Under the pieces are notes generated by a model, which did not search any database, had not been told where the DNA came from, and saw only the letters and a list, made by a program, of their open reading frames with translations. Below, in pieces: positions 42,714-52,887 of a stretch of 64,000 nt of DNA (its first letter is position 1; every line of letters begins with the position of its first letter). Both the position numbers and the translations under genes were made by a program. Source of the stretch: Muriicola marianensis (GTDB lineage: Bacteria; Bacteroidota; Bacteroidia; Flavobacteriales; Flavobacteriaceae); assembly GCF_014638095.1 (NCBI RefSeq), contig NZ_BMFH01000001.1:1435227-1499226 (forward strand), given 5' to 3'.

Positions 42714-45700
42714 GTGGCGAACCACACCATCCCGTCAGTCTACGATCAGTCTCCCCAACTCGGGAAACTGGGAAAAGCTATTGCCCAATCTCAAAAGAAG
42801 ACAACCCTTACCGGACTGGTAGGATCTGCCAGGTCTTTTGTTGTGGCAGATGCATTTAAGACATCAGACCACCCCTTTCTCTGGGTGCTTCGGGACAAGG
42901 AGGAAGCCGCTTATTGCCTGAATGACCTGGAACAGCTCATAGGTAAGGAAGAGGTCCTTTTCTACCCGGGAAGCTATAGAAGACCTTATCAGATAGAAGA
43001 AACGGACAATGCCAACGTCCTTCTCAGAGCGGAAGTCCTGAACCGCATCAATTCGCGAAAGAAACCGGCTGTCATTGTCACTTATCCCGATGCCCTTTTC
43101 GAAAAGGTAGTCACCCGTAAGGAACTCGAGCGCAACACCCAAAAATTAAAGGTGGGGGATTCACTTTCCCTTGACTTTCTTAACGAGGTGCTCTTTGAAT
43201 ACCAGTTCCACCGGGTGGATTTTGTCACTGAACCAGGAGAGTTTGCCGTTAGGGGCGGTATCCTGGACGTCTTCTCTTTCTCTCATGACCAGCCCTATCG
43301 AATTGAGTTTTTTGGCAATGAAATAGATAGCATCCGAACCTTTGACGTGGAAACCCAGCTTTCTGTAGACCCAGTAAAGAAGATCACGATCATTCCCAAT
43401 GTGGAAAACAAATTCACAGCGGAAACCAGGGAAAGCTTCCTTAAATACATAAATCGAAATACTACGGTATTTGTGAGCGATGTAGAGGTACTGCACGAGC
43501 GGATCACTTCCTTTTTCGAAAAAGCCAAGATCGCTTTTGCATCCCTCTCGGAGGAGATCAAGCACCAGCATCCCGAGGAATTATTCATCAGTGCCGATAC
43601 CCTGGAATCTGAGCTGGGGCTGTTTCCCCTGGTCACTTTCCGCAGCGGATCGGAGGACGATGTCACAGAGGAAATCATTTTTAATACAAGACCCCAACCC
43701 GTCTTCAATAAGAAATTCGACCTTCTCCTGGAAAACCTGAACGAGAATGAAAGTCGGGGGTACACCAACTATATCTTTTGTTCTTCGGAACAACAAGCAA
43801 AACGCTTCCACGATATCTTCGACCAGATCGGGAAAACCGTTCATTACCAGACCCTGGTAACTCCCATCCACGATGGGTTTGTAGATGACGACCTGAAGGT
43901 TGCCTGCTATACGGACCACCAGATCTTTGAGCGATACCACAAATTCCAGATCAGGAACGGATACGCCAAGAAACAGGCCATCACCCTGAAGGAGCTCAAC
44001 AAACTGAGCGTTGGCGATTACGTGACCCATATCGACCATGGGATCGGGAAATTCGGGGGACTGAAGAAGATCGATGTGGAAGGAAAGACCCAGGAAGCCA
44101 TCAAACTGATGTACGGAGAAAGGGATATCCTCTATGTGAGTATCCATTCCCTTCACAAGATCTCAAAATACAACGGGAAGGACGGGGCGGCGCCGAAGAT
44201 CTACAAACTGGGCTCGGCTGCGTGGAAAAAGCTCAAGCAAAAGACCAAATCCAGGGTTAAAAAGATCGCCTTCGATCTGATAAGTGTTTATGCCAAGAGG
44301 AGGCTGGACAAGGGTTTTGCCTACGCTCCGGACAGTTACCTACAGCACGAGCTGGAAGCCTCCTTCCTGTATGAGGATACCCCGGACCAGGTGACCGCCA
44401 CGGAGGATATCAAAAAGGATATGGAACGTGAACGGCCTATGGACCGCCTAATTTGCGGGGATGTTGGTTTTGGCAAGACTGAGGTAGCGATCCGTGCCGC
44501 CTTTAAAGCCGTCGACAACGGAAAACAAGTAGCGGTACTGGTTCCCACTACCATTCTGGCCTTCCAGCATTACCGGACCTTTACGGAACGCCTCAGCGAT
44601 ATGCCGGTACGGGTGGAGTATTTAAACCGTTTCCGGACCGCCAAAGAAAAGAAAGAGACCCTCGCCGCCCTGGCTGAAGGGAAGGTCGACATTATCATAG
44701 GTACGCATCAGCTGGTCAACAAGAACGTGGTCTTCAAGGACCTGGGCCTACTCATTGTAGACGAGGAACAGAAATTTGGGGTTGCCGTGAAGGACAAGCT
44801 AAAGGCAATGAAAGAGAACGTGGATGTCCTCACCCTGACCGCAACTCCTATCCCCCGAACCCTACAGTTCAGCCTGATGGCCGCCCGAGACCTCTCAGTC
44901 ATCACAACACCGCCGCCCAACCGATACCCCATCGAAAGCCATGTGATCCGGTTGAACGAGGCGGCGATCAGGGATGCTATCTCCTATGAACTCCAGAGAG
45001 GCGGGCAGGTATTCTTTATCCACAACCGGATCCAGAATATCAAAGAGGTTGCCGGGATGTTGCAACGACTGGTCCCGGATGCTAAGATCCGGGTGGGCCA
45101 TGGGCAGATGGAAGGTAAAAAACTGGAAAACCTCATGCTCAGTTTTATGAATGGGGAATTCGATGTGCTGGTCTCAACTACCATTGTGGAGAGTGGCCTG
45201 GACGTGACCAATGCCAATACTATCTTTATCAACAACGCCAATAATTTTGGGTTGAGCGACCTCCACCAGATGAGAGGCCGGGTTGGGAGGAGCAATAAAA
45301 AAGCATTTTGCTATTTCATCACCCCGCCCTATGACGCTATGACCCCGGAAGCCCGCAAGCGCATACAGGCCCTGGAAGAGTTTACAGAACTGGGCAGTGG
45401 ATTCAACATCGCGATGAAAGACCTGGAGATCCGGGGGGCTGGTGACCTTTTGGGTGGGGAGCAAAGCGGATTTATAAACGAGATCGGTTTCGAGACCTAC
45501 CAGAAGATCCTGGCCGAGGCTATTGAAGAACTCAAGGAAAACGAATTCCGGGACCTTTATGAAGAGGAAGGTACTGAGAAGCAATATGTTAAGGATACCC
45601 AGATCGATTCAGATTTTGAACTCCTTTTCCCGGACGACTACGTAAACAACGTTACCGAGCGACTTACCCTGTATACGGAGCTCAACGAGATCACTGAAGA

Positions 45701-46082
45701 GAAGAATCTACTGGAATACGAAGTGCATCTCCGAGACAGGTTCGGTCCCCTGCCGGAGCAGGTATCGGATCTGCTGAACTCGGTCCGTATCAAGTGGCTG
45801 GCGAGTCGGATTGGGCTTGAAAAAGTAGTAATGAAAAAAGGAAAGTTCCTGGGTTATTTTGTAGGCGATCAGGAGTCGTCTTTTTACCAGAGCAAGACTT
45901 TTACAGACCTGCTCAAATACGTGCAGAAACATCCCGGGGTTTGTCGGATCAAGGAAAAACAAACGCGAAATGGCCTGAGGCTATTGCTGATCTTCGAAAA
46001 GATCCATTCTACGACCGAAGCACTGGAAGCCCTTCGCTCCCTGGTCGGGGAGACTGCCCTGGCAATTCCGAATCTCTCCTGA
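42714..46082 (+). CDS. mfd: Transcription-repair coupling factor
   Basis: The protein (1122 residues from GTG at 42714) removes RNA polymerase stalled at lesions and recruits UvrA. It has the UvrB-like N-terminal module (TLTGLVGSARSFV and GEFAVRGGILDVFSFSHDQPYR), the RNA polymerase-interaction domain (VGDYVTHIDHGIGKFGG), and the RecG-like helicase with CGDVGFGKTEVAIRAAFKA, DEEQKFGV and VESGLDVTNANTIFINNA. The C-terminal TRCF domain follows. An upstream TTG at 42669 would add 15 residues but lies on a promoter element, and TTG 42708 is another choice. No in-frame ATG is near. Confidence 0.93.
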   Translation: MANHTIPSVYDQSPQLGKLGKAIAQSQKKTTLTGLVGSARSFVVADAFKTSDHPFLWVLRDKEEAAYCLNDLEQLIGKEEVLFYPGSYRRPYQIEETDNANVLLRAEVLNRINSRKKPAVIVTYPDALFEKVVTRKELERNTQKLKVGDSLSLDFLNEVLFEYQFHRVDFVTEPGEFAVRGGILDVFSFSHDQPYRIEFFGNEIDSIRTFDVETQLSVDPVKKITIIPNVENKFTAETRESFLKYINRNTTVFVSDVEVLHERITSFFEKAKIAFASLSEEIKHQHPEELFISADTLESELGLFPLVTFRSGSEDDVTEEIIFNTRPQPVFNKKFDLLLENLNENESRGYTNYIFCSSEQQAKRFHDIFDQIGKTVHYQTLVTPIHDGFVDDDLKVACYTDHQIFERYHKFQIRNGYAKKQAITLKELNKLSVGDYVTHIDHGIGKFGGLKKIDVEGKTQEAIKLMYGERDILYVSIHSLHKISKYNGKDGAAPKIYKLGSAAWKKLKQKTKSRVKKIAFDLISVYAKRRLDKGFAYAPDSYLQHELEASFLYEDTPDQVTATEDIKKDMERERPMDRLICGDVGFGKTEVAIRAAFKAVDNGKQVAVLVPTTILAFQHYRTFTERLSDMPVRVEYLNRFRTAKEKKETLAALAEGKVDIIIGTHQLVNKNVVFKDLGLLIVDEEQKFGVAVKDKLKAMKENVDVLTLTATPIPRTLQFSLMAARDLSVITTPPPNRYPIESHVIRLNEAAIRDAISYELQRGGQVFFIHNRIQNIKEVAGMLQRLVPDAKIRVGHGQMEGKKLENLMLSFMNGEFDVLVSTTIVESGLDVTNANTIFINNANNFGLSDLHQMRGRVGRSNKKAFCYFITPPYDAMTPEARKRIQALEEFTELGSGFNIAMKDLEIRGAGDLLGGEQSGFINEIGFETYQKILAEAIEELKENEFRDLYEEEGTEKQYVKDTQIDSDFELLFPDDYVNNVTERLTLYTELNEITEEKNLLEYEVHLRDRFGPLPEQVSDLLNSVRIKWLASRIGLEKVVMKKGKFLGYFVGDQESSFYQSKTFTDLLKYVQKHPGVCRIKEKQTRNGLRLLLIFEKIHSTTEALEALRSLVGETALAIPNLS

Positions 46083-46100
46083 AAATACCTTTTAAGCACA

Positions 46101-46760
46101 TCACAGATTTTTGAGATCCTTTATGGTCTTAAAAGCCATATCGACCTGCTCGTCATTGACGATGATAGTAAATTCATTGGTGGTGGAGATCACCTCGTAC
46201 AAAACGATGCCCTCCCACGCCAGCCTTTGGAAGATAAAGTAATAGATCCCGGGAACGGACACATTCTCAGCCGGTAACTTCACGGTGATGGAGGAAAGAT
46301 TTGTAGCCTTTTGGGTGCATTTCTCGGCCTTGAAGAGTGTCTCCACAACACTGTCCAGGCTGTTGCTGACCACGATATTCAGTTCATTCACGCCCCGGGA
46401 AGAAGTATAAAATACCTCTTTGTTCTTGCTGACCTCTTTCAGGAGCTGGGTCTGGTTATCGAGTATGGTCTCAGAGACGAGGAAGGTGAAATCGGTAAGG
46501 GACGACCTGACGGTGATCTCCCCTATATTCTTGAGTACTTTAAGGATCCTGTGTGTCGCCCTGAATTCGAGATCGTCCGAGAGTCTTTTCAAGGCCATGA
46601 CGATAGCTCCGTTCCGGACCTCTTTCCCGAGTTCTTCCTGGATCTCAGGTTTTATGATGCGGGAAAGGGAGGTAAGGTTTATGATCCCTTGCGAAAGGGC
46701 ACTTTGAAGAAAGGGCTTCTTCCGGATATACTGCTCCACCACTGAAGAAATGGTCTTCAT
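46101..46760 (-). CDS. ACT domain protein with N-terminal helical domain
   Basis: The 219-residue protein has an N-terminal helical region resembling a winged helix (SVVEQYIRKKPFLQSALSQGIINLTSLSR and EIQEELGKEVRNGAIVMALKRL). Two ACT-like halves follow in its second part (GEITVRSSLTDFTFLVSET, and VPGIYYFIFQRLAWEGIVLYEVISTTNEFTIIVNDE). ACT domains of this type occur at the end of aspartokinases and sense amino acids, and relatives may be labelled aspartate kinase although no kinase domain is present. A regulator responding to an amino acid is a reasonable guess. It is convergent with mfd. Confidence 0.7.
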   Translation of the reverse strand: MKTISSVVEQYIRKKPFLQSALSQGIINLTSLSRIIKPEIQEELGKEVRNGAIVMALKRLSDDLEFRATHRILKVLKNIGEITVRSSLTDFTFLVSETILDNQTQLLKEVSKNKEVFYTSSRGVNELNIVVSNSLDSVVETLFKAEKCTQKATNLSSITVKLPAENVSVPGIYYFIFQRLAWEGIVLYEVISTTNEFTIIVNDEQVDMAFKTIKDLKNL

Positions 46761-46804
46761 GTTTTATTTCAAATATAACAATTTGTTATAAATAGAACGA
46801 TTCT

Positions 46805-47164
46805 TCAATAGGGAGAAAAGGCCCCTTCCAGGTGTTCCAGGGAATGCCTTGTATCGTGATGCAGAATGTAGACAATATCGAATCGGACCTCGACCTCCAG
46901 TGTATTTGCCAGCACGTAATGGTCGGCGGCCTGAATAAGAAGGCTTTTTTTCTTGTACCCTATCGTATCATTCAAGGATTGCAGGTGCCCGGCACGCCTC
47001 ATCTTAACTTCCACAACAGCCAGAGTGTTGCCTTTCCTTGCAATAAGGTCTATTTCTGCTTTACCAAAGCGGTAATTCCTCTCCAGGATGGTATATCCCT
47101 TCATCTCCAGACATCCGGCAGCCAAATCCTCCCCCTTTCTCCCCAACTCATTTTGCAGCCTCAT
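46805..47164 (-). CDS. YraN family (UPF0102) nuclease-like protein
   Basis: The ATG at 47164 (MRLQNELGRKGEDLAAGCLE) is preferred; a longer frame would add 17 residues. The 119-residue protein has the restriction-endonuclease-like fold of YraN: GRKGEDLAAGCLEMKGYTILERNYRFGKAEIDLIARKG, VVEVKMRR. The conserved Asp-Glu-Lys residues (EIDLIA, VEVK) form a nuclease-like site, but no activity is established for this family; a role in DNA uptake or repair has been suggested only by fold. Confidence 0.9.
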   Translation of the reverse strand: MRLQNELGRKGEDLAAGCLEMKGYTILERNYRFGKAEIDLIARKGNTLAVVEVKMRRAGHLQSLNDTIGYKKKSLLIQAADHYVLANTLEVEVRFDIVYILHHDTRHSLEHLEGAFSPY

Positions 47165-47255
47165 ACTCCCCTGAAAATTAACAAAATAGGGTATTTCATC
47201 GAAAAAAGGATGCATTAGACCCTGATTTCGACCCTGAGATTGTACATTAGAATTC

Positions 47256-47272
47256 CGGATATCGAATATCCG
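47256..47272. other. 7-bp perfect hairpin/palindrome upstream of the DUF1800 gene
   Basis: CGGATAT-CGA-ATATCCG is a perfect inverted repeat in the 190-base gap between yraN and the DUF1800 gene. No T tract follows, so it may be an operator rather than a terminator. The rest of the gap shows nothing recognisable. Confidence 0.35.
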
Positions 47273-47356
47273 CCCGTTTCCATACTAAGGAATTGTATTA
47301 AGCGTTAAGAATTTGCCCCTACACACATGAACGTTCTTAAAGCCTAAAAAACAACT

Positions 47357-48865
47357 ATGGAATTTTTCGTTAATTGTAACATCTCTACATTAGCGCCCTA
47401 CACTACACCCCTGGACAAAGTCCGGGCGGCGCATTTGTACAGAAGACTGGGATTTAGTGCCTCCGTTCAGACCGTGGATCAGGCTGTGGGCCAGAATGCA
47501 GGAACCCTGGTAGACTCCCTGATCAATGAAGCCGTCAACATGCCACCCCTTGCCCCTCCGGCATGGGCCGACTGGAATAATAGCAATTATCCTGACGACG
47601 ATGACCTGGCCAGGCAGCTCAGGCGTACCCAGGCCGAAGAATGGGCCGTCACCTACACCAATGCCCTGTTGAACAACAACCTCCGAGACAGGCTGAGCTT
47701 TTTCTGGAGCAACCATTTCGTCACCGAACTGGATGTATATGACTGTACCAGCTTCCTGTATTATTACACAGACTGCCTGCAGCGAAATGCTATTGGGAAC
47801 TTTAAAACCTTCGTCAGTGAGATCGGCCTCACAAGTGCCATGCTCTATTACCTTGATGGGGCTTACAACAATGGGAACAACCCCAATGAGAACTACGCCA
47901 GGGAATTATACGAGCTCTTTACCCTCGGAGAAGGGAACGGATACACAGAACAGGATATCATTGAAACTGCAAGAGCCCTGTCCGGTTATACGGAAAGAGG
48001 AGATATCGGTTGTACTCAACCGCTGTTCGACCCTACTAGTTTCGACGCAGGCTCCAAGACCATTTTGGGACAGACCGGGAACTGGAATTACGATGACGTA
48101 ATCGACATCCTGTTCCAGGAGCGCCCGAATGAAATCGCAACCTTCATTTGCGGAAAACTATACGAATTCTTTGTTCACCCGGATGCTGACGATGACGCAG
48201 GCAACGCTCAGGCCATCATCAGCGGAATGGCAGCGACCATGGTAGCCAACAACTTTGAGATCGCCCCGGTTCTGTCGCAACTTTTCAGGAGTGAGCACTT
48301 TTTTGACGATGAGGCAATCGGAGTCATTATCAAGAGCCCATTCGACCTCTACCTCAACCTTATCAATGAAACCAGCTTTGCATATAATGACAATACGTTA
48401 CTCAACGTAGTAGACACCACAAGACTGCTCGGACAGGAGTTGTTCGATCCAGTGGATGTGGCCGGGTGGCAAAGAGACCGCACCTGGATCAACACCAACT
48501 TTATCATCGGAAGGTGGCTGACCCTGGAAGTATACCTGGAACTCTTTTTCCAGGCAAACCAGGAGCAGTTCAGGACCCTGGCTATGGATGCCGTTGGGCC
48601 TGCAGACAGCAATACCAGCAATCCTGAAACCGTGGTCCGCGCCCTGGTGAACAAATTCACCCCCCTGGGACTGCTTACAGAACAGGATTTCCAGAATGCT
48701 CTGGATGTCTTTAAGATAGACGATGTTCCGGAAGAATACTACGGGCCGGACTACACCCCCGGAGGCCTTGGTCTCTGGATGCTCTCCGTGAGCCCTGAAG
48801 TTCCCCAGCAGGTCTTCTTGCTGCTGATGCATCTGTCAAGACAACCCGAGTTTCAACTAAAATAA
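47357..48865 (+). CDS. DUF1800 domain-containing protein
   Basis: The 502-residue protein matches DUF1800: HLYRRLGFSASVQTVDQA near the start, WSNHFVTELD, NENYARELYELFTLGEGNGYTEQDIIETARALSGYTE, ICGKLYEFFVHPD and FRSEHFFDDEAIGVIIKSPFD. No signal peptide or lipobox is obvious. DUF1800 genes are usually followed by a DUF1501 gene, as here (10 bases apart), so the two products probably act together. The function of the pair is unknown. Confidence 0.9.
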   Translation: MEFFVNCNISTLAPYTTPLDKVRAAHLYRRLGFSASVQTVDQAVGQNAGTLVDSLINEAVNMPPLAPPAWADWNNSNYPDDDDLARQLRRTQAEEWAVTYTNALLNNNLRDRLSFFWSNHFVTELDVYDCTSFLYYYTDCLQRNAIGNFKTFVSEIGLTSAMLYYLDGAYNNGNNPNENYARELYELFTLGEGNGYTEQDIIETARALSGYTERGDIGCTQPLFDPTSFDAGSKTILGQTGNWNYDDVIDILFQERPNEIATFICGKLYEFFVHPDADDDAGNAQAIISGMAATMVANNFEIAPVLSQLFRSEHFFDDEAIGVIIKSPFDLYLNLINETSFAYNDNTLLNVVDTTRLLGQELFDPVDVAGWQRDRTWINTNFIIGRWLTLEVYLELFFQANQEQFRTLAMDAVGPADSNTSNPETVVRALVNKFTPLGLLTEQDFQNALDVFKIDDVPEEYYGPDYTPGGLGLWMLSVSPEVPQQVFLLLMHLSRQPEFQLK

Positions 48866-48875
48866 ACCTACTGTT

Positions 48876-50570
48876 ATGTGCAACAATCATATACCCATCG
48901 ATATAAAGAACAACAACGGCCACGACGAAGAACACAAGTTCTGGAGTCGGCGCTCCTTCCTGCAGGCCCTGGGAATTGCAGGATCGGGTTCCATGATGCT
49001 GGGCAGCCATATGCTCACCGCCTCGGCTCCGTCTCCTCTGACCGCCGCCATTGCCAACGCAGATTCTGACAACATTCTGATCCTGATCCGTCTTTCAGGA
49101 GGTAATGATGGTCTCAGCACCGTGATCCCCATCCAACAATACGACGTCTACGCAAATGCCCGTCCCAATATCTACATCCCGGAAAGCAAGGTTTTGAAGC
49201 TTACCGATGATTTTGGAATCCCTTCCTATATGGGTTCCCTCGAAGCTATGTGGGGTGAAGGCCAATTCAAGGCCGTACATGGGGTAGGATACGAGAATCA
49301 GAGCCTGTCTCACTTTACCGGATCTGACATCTACGCCAATACAGACCTGACGACCACAGGATTTTCCGGTCTCAACACGGGATGGATGGGCCGATACTTT
49401 GAAAATATATACCCGGATTATCTGATCAATCCGCCTGCCTCTCCGGCAGCCATACAAATCGGGCAATTTGGAAACCTGGTCTTCCAGGGTGAAGAGACCA
49501 ATTACGCCTTTGTAACCTCCAACATAGACCAGTTAGAGGAGATCGCGGAAACAGGTGTACAGTACAGCCTGGACCCCGCCCTGTTCAATGAATGTATGTA
49601 CGGAGATCAGCTCCGCTTCCTCCGGGGGGTAGCCAATACCACCTATGAATACGCCGGACTGATCCACGAGGCTTACATGAGGGGGCAGAATCAGGTAGAA
49701 TACCAGGACAACGGATTTGCCCGGCAGCTGGCCCTGTTGGCGAGACTCATCAAGGGAAATCTGGGAACAAAAGTATACATGATCTCTATGGGAGGTTTTG
49801 ACACCCATGGAAATCAGCCCCTTGCTCACGAACGCCTCATGACCAACCTGTCTATCGCAGTCAATAATTTCTATGACGACCTGGCGTTCACCCAGCAGGA
49901 TGATAAGGTCCTGAGTATGACCTTCTCCGAGTTTGGAAGGAGGATCTTTGAAAATGGCTCCAATGGTACCGACCACGGTAAGGCGGCTCCTACTCTTTTC
50001 TTCGGTTCAGGGTTGAACGGAAGCGCCTTTGTCGGGGATCATCCATCCCTGGAAAATCCCAACGGCAGGGGTAACCTAGAATACACTATGGATTTCAGGG
50101 ATCTTTATGCCACCGTACTGGCAGAATGGATGTGCGTCCCCATCCCTCTGGTGGAACAGCACCTGCTGGACCATCCGTATAACCCGGTCAACCTCGGATT
50201 TAATTGTAGCGGAGTGGAATTCCCTGACATCGCCTACAGCGATGAACCATTCACCCCGCCTACCCCGGACGACCCGAATTCGGAAGATCCCAGTGATGAA
50301 TTGCTCAATGCCATCGTACATAAGCCTTTTTATCCTACCCAGCAGACGCCTCATATCTATCTGGAGATGCCGTTCAGTGCTCATGTGGATATTCAGTTGT
50401 ACAATATCCTCGGACAGAATGTGGGGACGATTTACAACGAGATGATGTTCGAAGGGTCTGTGGAGATCAACATACGCGAAAGGATGCCTAAGCATCTCTC
50501 TACCGGTAAGTACATCTACCGCATCCAGGTGCAGGACCGAAAGATGTCTAAATCCGTTATGGTAGCATAA
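48876..50570 (+). CDS. DUF1501 domain-containing protein with type IX sorting signal
   Basis: The 564-residue protein begins with a Tat-like signal (SRRSFLQALGIAGSGSMML). The DUF1501 domain, of the alkaline-phosphatase-like superfamily, follows with ILIRLSGGNDGLSTVIP, SISMGGFDTHGNQPLAHERL and SEFGRRIFENGSNGTDHGKAAPTLFFG. The end (VDIQLYNILGQNVGTIYNEM to KSVMVA) is a type A C-terminal signal of the type IX secretion system. It is paired with the DUF1800 gene. A sulfatase-like or phosphatase-like activity is possible from the fold but unproven. A long-stem terminator follows at 50594. Confidence 0.88.
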   Translation: MCNNHIPIDIKNNNGHDEEHKFWSRRSFLQALGIAGSGSMMLGSHMLTASAPSPLTAAIANADSDNILILIRLSGGNDGLSTVIPIQQYDVYANARPNIYIPESKVLKLTDDFGIPSYMGSLEAMWGEGQFKAVHGVGYENQSLSHFTGSDIYANTDLTTTGFSGLNTGWMGRYFENIYPDYLINPPASPAAIQIGQFGNLVFQGEETNYAFVTSNIDQLEEIAETGVQYSLDPALFNECMYGDQLRFLRGVANTTYEYAGLIHEAYMRGQNQVEYQDNGFARQLALLARLIKGNLGTKVYMISMGGFDTHGNQPLAHERLMTNLSIAVNNFYDDLAFTQQDDKVLSMTFSEFGRRIFENGSNGTDHGKAAPTLFFGSGLNGSAFVGDHPSLENPNGRGNLEYTMDFRDLYATVLAEWMCVPIPLVEQHLLDHPYNPVNLGFNCSGVEFPDIAYSDEPFTPPTPDDPNSEDPSDELLNAIVHKPFYPTQQTPHIYLEMPFSAHVDIQLYNILGQNVGTIYNEMMFEGSVEINIRERMPKHLSTGKYIYRIQVQDRKMSKSVMVA

Positions 50571-50593
50571 GCTGCCCCTACGTCGCTATAGCG

Positions 50594-50656
50594 GCCCTTG
50601 TATTCCCGGTTCATAAAAACAAAACGAGCTGATGAATACAAGGGCTTTCTTTTTTC
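50594..50656 (+). terminator. Rho-independent terminator after DUF1501
   Basis: A 12-bp perfect stem (GCCCTTGTATTC at 50594-50605 with GAATACAAGGGC at 50634-50645) with a 28-nt loop is followed by TTTCTTTTTTC. The large loop is unusual, but the stem and T tract are strong. Confidence 0.75.
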
Positions 50657-50687
50657 TCCACGGGGGAAGGGAGCGTGAAAAAATACT

Positions 50688-50695
50688 TATTTTTG
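50688..50695 (+). promoter_or_regulatory. Candidate -7 promoter element of metG
   Basis: TATTTTTG matches TAnnTTTG 20 bases before the ATG at 50716. It follows the DUF1501 terminator directly, as expected for a new transcription unit. The -33 region is not clear. Confidence 0.45.
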
Positions 50696-50715
50696 TGCCT
50701 TAATCCACGAGCTTG

Positions 50716-52794
50716 ATGGCGTCAAAACCCAAGGAATTCTCTCGATATACGATCACTGCTGCCCTGCCATATACCAATGGCCCGATCCATATCGGCCATT
50801 TGGCCGGGGTCTATATCCCTGCCGACATTTATGCCCGTTTCCTGAGGCTTACCGGAAGGGAGGTCGCCTTTGTCTGTGGCAGCGATGAACACGGCTTTGC
50901 CATCCCCATGAAGGCAAAAAAAGAGGGTGTCACTCCTAAAGAACTCATCGACAAATACCATGGGATGATCAAAAGATCCTTTGAGGATTTTGGGATTACC
51001 TTCGATAATTATTCGCGCACTTCGGCACCTGTTCATCATAAGACCGCAAGTGATTTCTTCCACAGGATGTACGAGCAGGGTGATTTTGTGGAAGAGACCA
51101 CCGCACAATTGTACGATGAGAAAGAGCAGCAGTTCCTGGCAGACCGGTTTGTCACAGGAACATGCCCTAAATGCGGTTTCGAAGAAGCATATGGAGATCA
51201 GTGTGAGAATTGCGGGTCTTCCCTCAACGCCACCGACCTCATTAACCCGAAATCGACCCTGTCCGGGGCAAAGCCCACTTTAAAGGAGACAAAACACTGG
51301 TTCTTACCCCTGGAACGATACGAGGACTTTTTGAAGAATTGGATCCTGGAAGACCATAAAACCGACTGGAAACCGAACGTTTACGGTCAGTGTAAATCCT
51401 GGATAGACGACGGACTTAAACCCAGAGCGGTTACCCGTGATCTGGACTGGGGTATCCCCGTTCCGGTGAAAGGAGGGGAAGGCAAGGTACTATACGTATG
51501 GTTCGATGCTCCTATAGGATACATCTCCTCCACCAAGGAATGGGCAGAACGAGAGGGCAAGGACTGGAGGCCATACTGGCAGGACAAAAACACCAAGCTC
51601 GTTCATTTTATCGGGAAGGATAACATCGTTTTCCATTGCATCATCTTCCCTAGCATGCTGAAGGCGCATGGCGATTACATTCTGCCCGAGAACGTACCGG
51701 CCAACGAATTCCTTAACCTGGAAGGCCAAAAACTCTCGACATCCAAGAACTGGGCCGTCTGGTTGCACGAATACCTCGAAGACTTCCCTGCATCCCAGGA
51801 CGTGCTCAGGTACACGCTCACGGCCAATGCCCCTGAGACCAAGGACAATGATTTCACCTGGGCAGATTTCCAGGCCCGTAACAACAACGAGCTTGTGGCC
51901 ATTTTTGGAAACTTTGTGAACCGGGTTGTCGTACTCTCAGGAAAATATTTTGACGGCACGGTCCCCTCACCTGCTGCCCTGAATGAAGAGGACAGGGAAA
52001 CGCTTGATAGTATGCGGAAGTTCCCGCACAGCATAACGGATTCCCTCGAGCGCTACCGCTTCAGGGAAGCCGGACAGGAGCTGATGAACCTGGCCCGGCT
52101 CGGCAATAAATACCTGGCCGACCAGGAGCCATGGAAGGTGATCAAATCAGATCCCTCTAGGGTTGGGACCATCATGCATACAGCCCTGCAGATCGCAGCG
52201 GCCCTGGCGGTCCTCAGCGAACCCTTTTTGCCTTTCTCATCTGAAAAATTGAAAAAGATGCTCAACTTTGGCAGGTTAAAACCAGGGCTTAACTGGGACA
52301 GCATCTCTGCCATGGAAGTCCTTTTACCGGAAAACCACAAGCTGGGAGAACCGGAGTTGCTCTTCCGCAAAATTGAGGACAAGGAGATAGAAGCACAGCT
52401 TGAGAAACTCCGGGCTACCCGGGATGCAAACGAATCCAATAATAAGAACATCATGCCTCAAAAAGAAACGATCACGTACGAAGATTTCTCCAAGATGGAC
52501 ATGAGGGTAGGTACTATCCTCGAAGCTGAAAAAATGCCGAAAACGAAAAAACTCATGGTCCTCAAAGTGGATACCGGACTCGACCAGCGTACCATTGTTT
52601 CGGGTATAGCCGAGCATTTTACCCCTGATGAGATCCTTGGGAAAAAGGTGACGGTACTGGTAAACCTGGCTCCCAGGCCCCTGCGAGGGGTGGAGAGTCA
52701 GGGCATGATTCTGATGGCAGAGGATTCGGAAGGCAAACTGACCTTTCTGAATCCCGATCAGACTGAAGTTCCAAACGGGACTACTATCTCCTGA
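50716..52794 (+). CDS. metG: Methionine-tRNA ligase
   Basis: The ATG at 50716 ([20 protein letters not shown]) is preferred over the TTG three bases earlier. The 692-residue class I enzyme has HIGH at residues 24-27 ([11 protein letters not shown]), a zinc knuckle [18 protein letters not shown], and a KMSKS variant QKLSTSKNW. The C-terminal part (about the last 110 residues, from [20 protein letters not shown]) is the EMAP/Trbp111-like tRNA-binding OB domain. It charges initiator and elongator tRNA-Met. Confidence 0.96.
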   Translation: MASKPKEFSRYTITAALPYTNGPIHIGHLAGVYIPADIYARFLRLTGREVAFVCGSDEHGFAIPMKAKKEGVTPKELIDKYHGMIKRSFEDFGITFDNYSRTSAPVHHKTASDFFHRMYEQGDFVEETTAQLYDEKEQQFLADRFVTGTCPKCGFEEAYGDQCENCGSSLNATDLINPKSTLSGAKPTLKETKHWFLPLERYEDFLKNWILEDHKTDWKPNVYGQCKSWIDDGLKPRAVTRDLDWGIPVPVKGGEGKVLYVWFDAPIGYISSTKEWAEREGKDWRPYWQDKNTKLVHFIGKDNIVFHCIIFPSMLKAHGDYILPENVPANEFLNLEGQKLSTSKNWAVWLHEYLEDFPASQDVLRYTLTANAPETKDNDFTWADFQARNNNELVAIFGNFVNRVVVLSGKYFDGTVPSPAALNEEDRETLDSMRKFPHSITDSLERYRFREAGQELMNLARLGNKYLADQEPWKVIKSDPSRVGTIMHTALQIAAALAVLSEPFLPFSSEKLKKMLNFGRLKPGLNWDSISAMEVLLPENHKLGEPELLFRKIEDKEIEAQLEKLRATRDANESNNKNIMPQKETITYEDFSKMDMRVGTILEAEKMPKTKKLMVLKVDTGLDQRTIVSGIAEHFTPDEILGKKVTVLVNLAPRPLRGVESQGMILMAEDSEGKLTFLNPDQTEVPNGTTIS

Positions 52795-52887
52795 TCCGGT
52801 TTATGACGGTTTTAACAAGCCCAGGCCTTTTATAATTTGTAAGAATCACCTTTCTTTAGGCAACCTTACGTTTTATATCCGCTCTGA

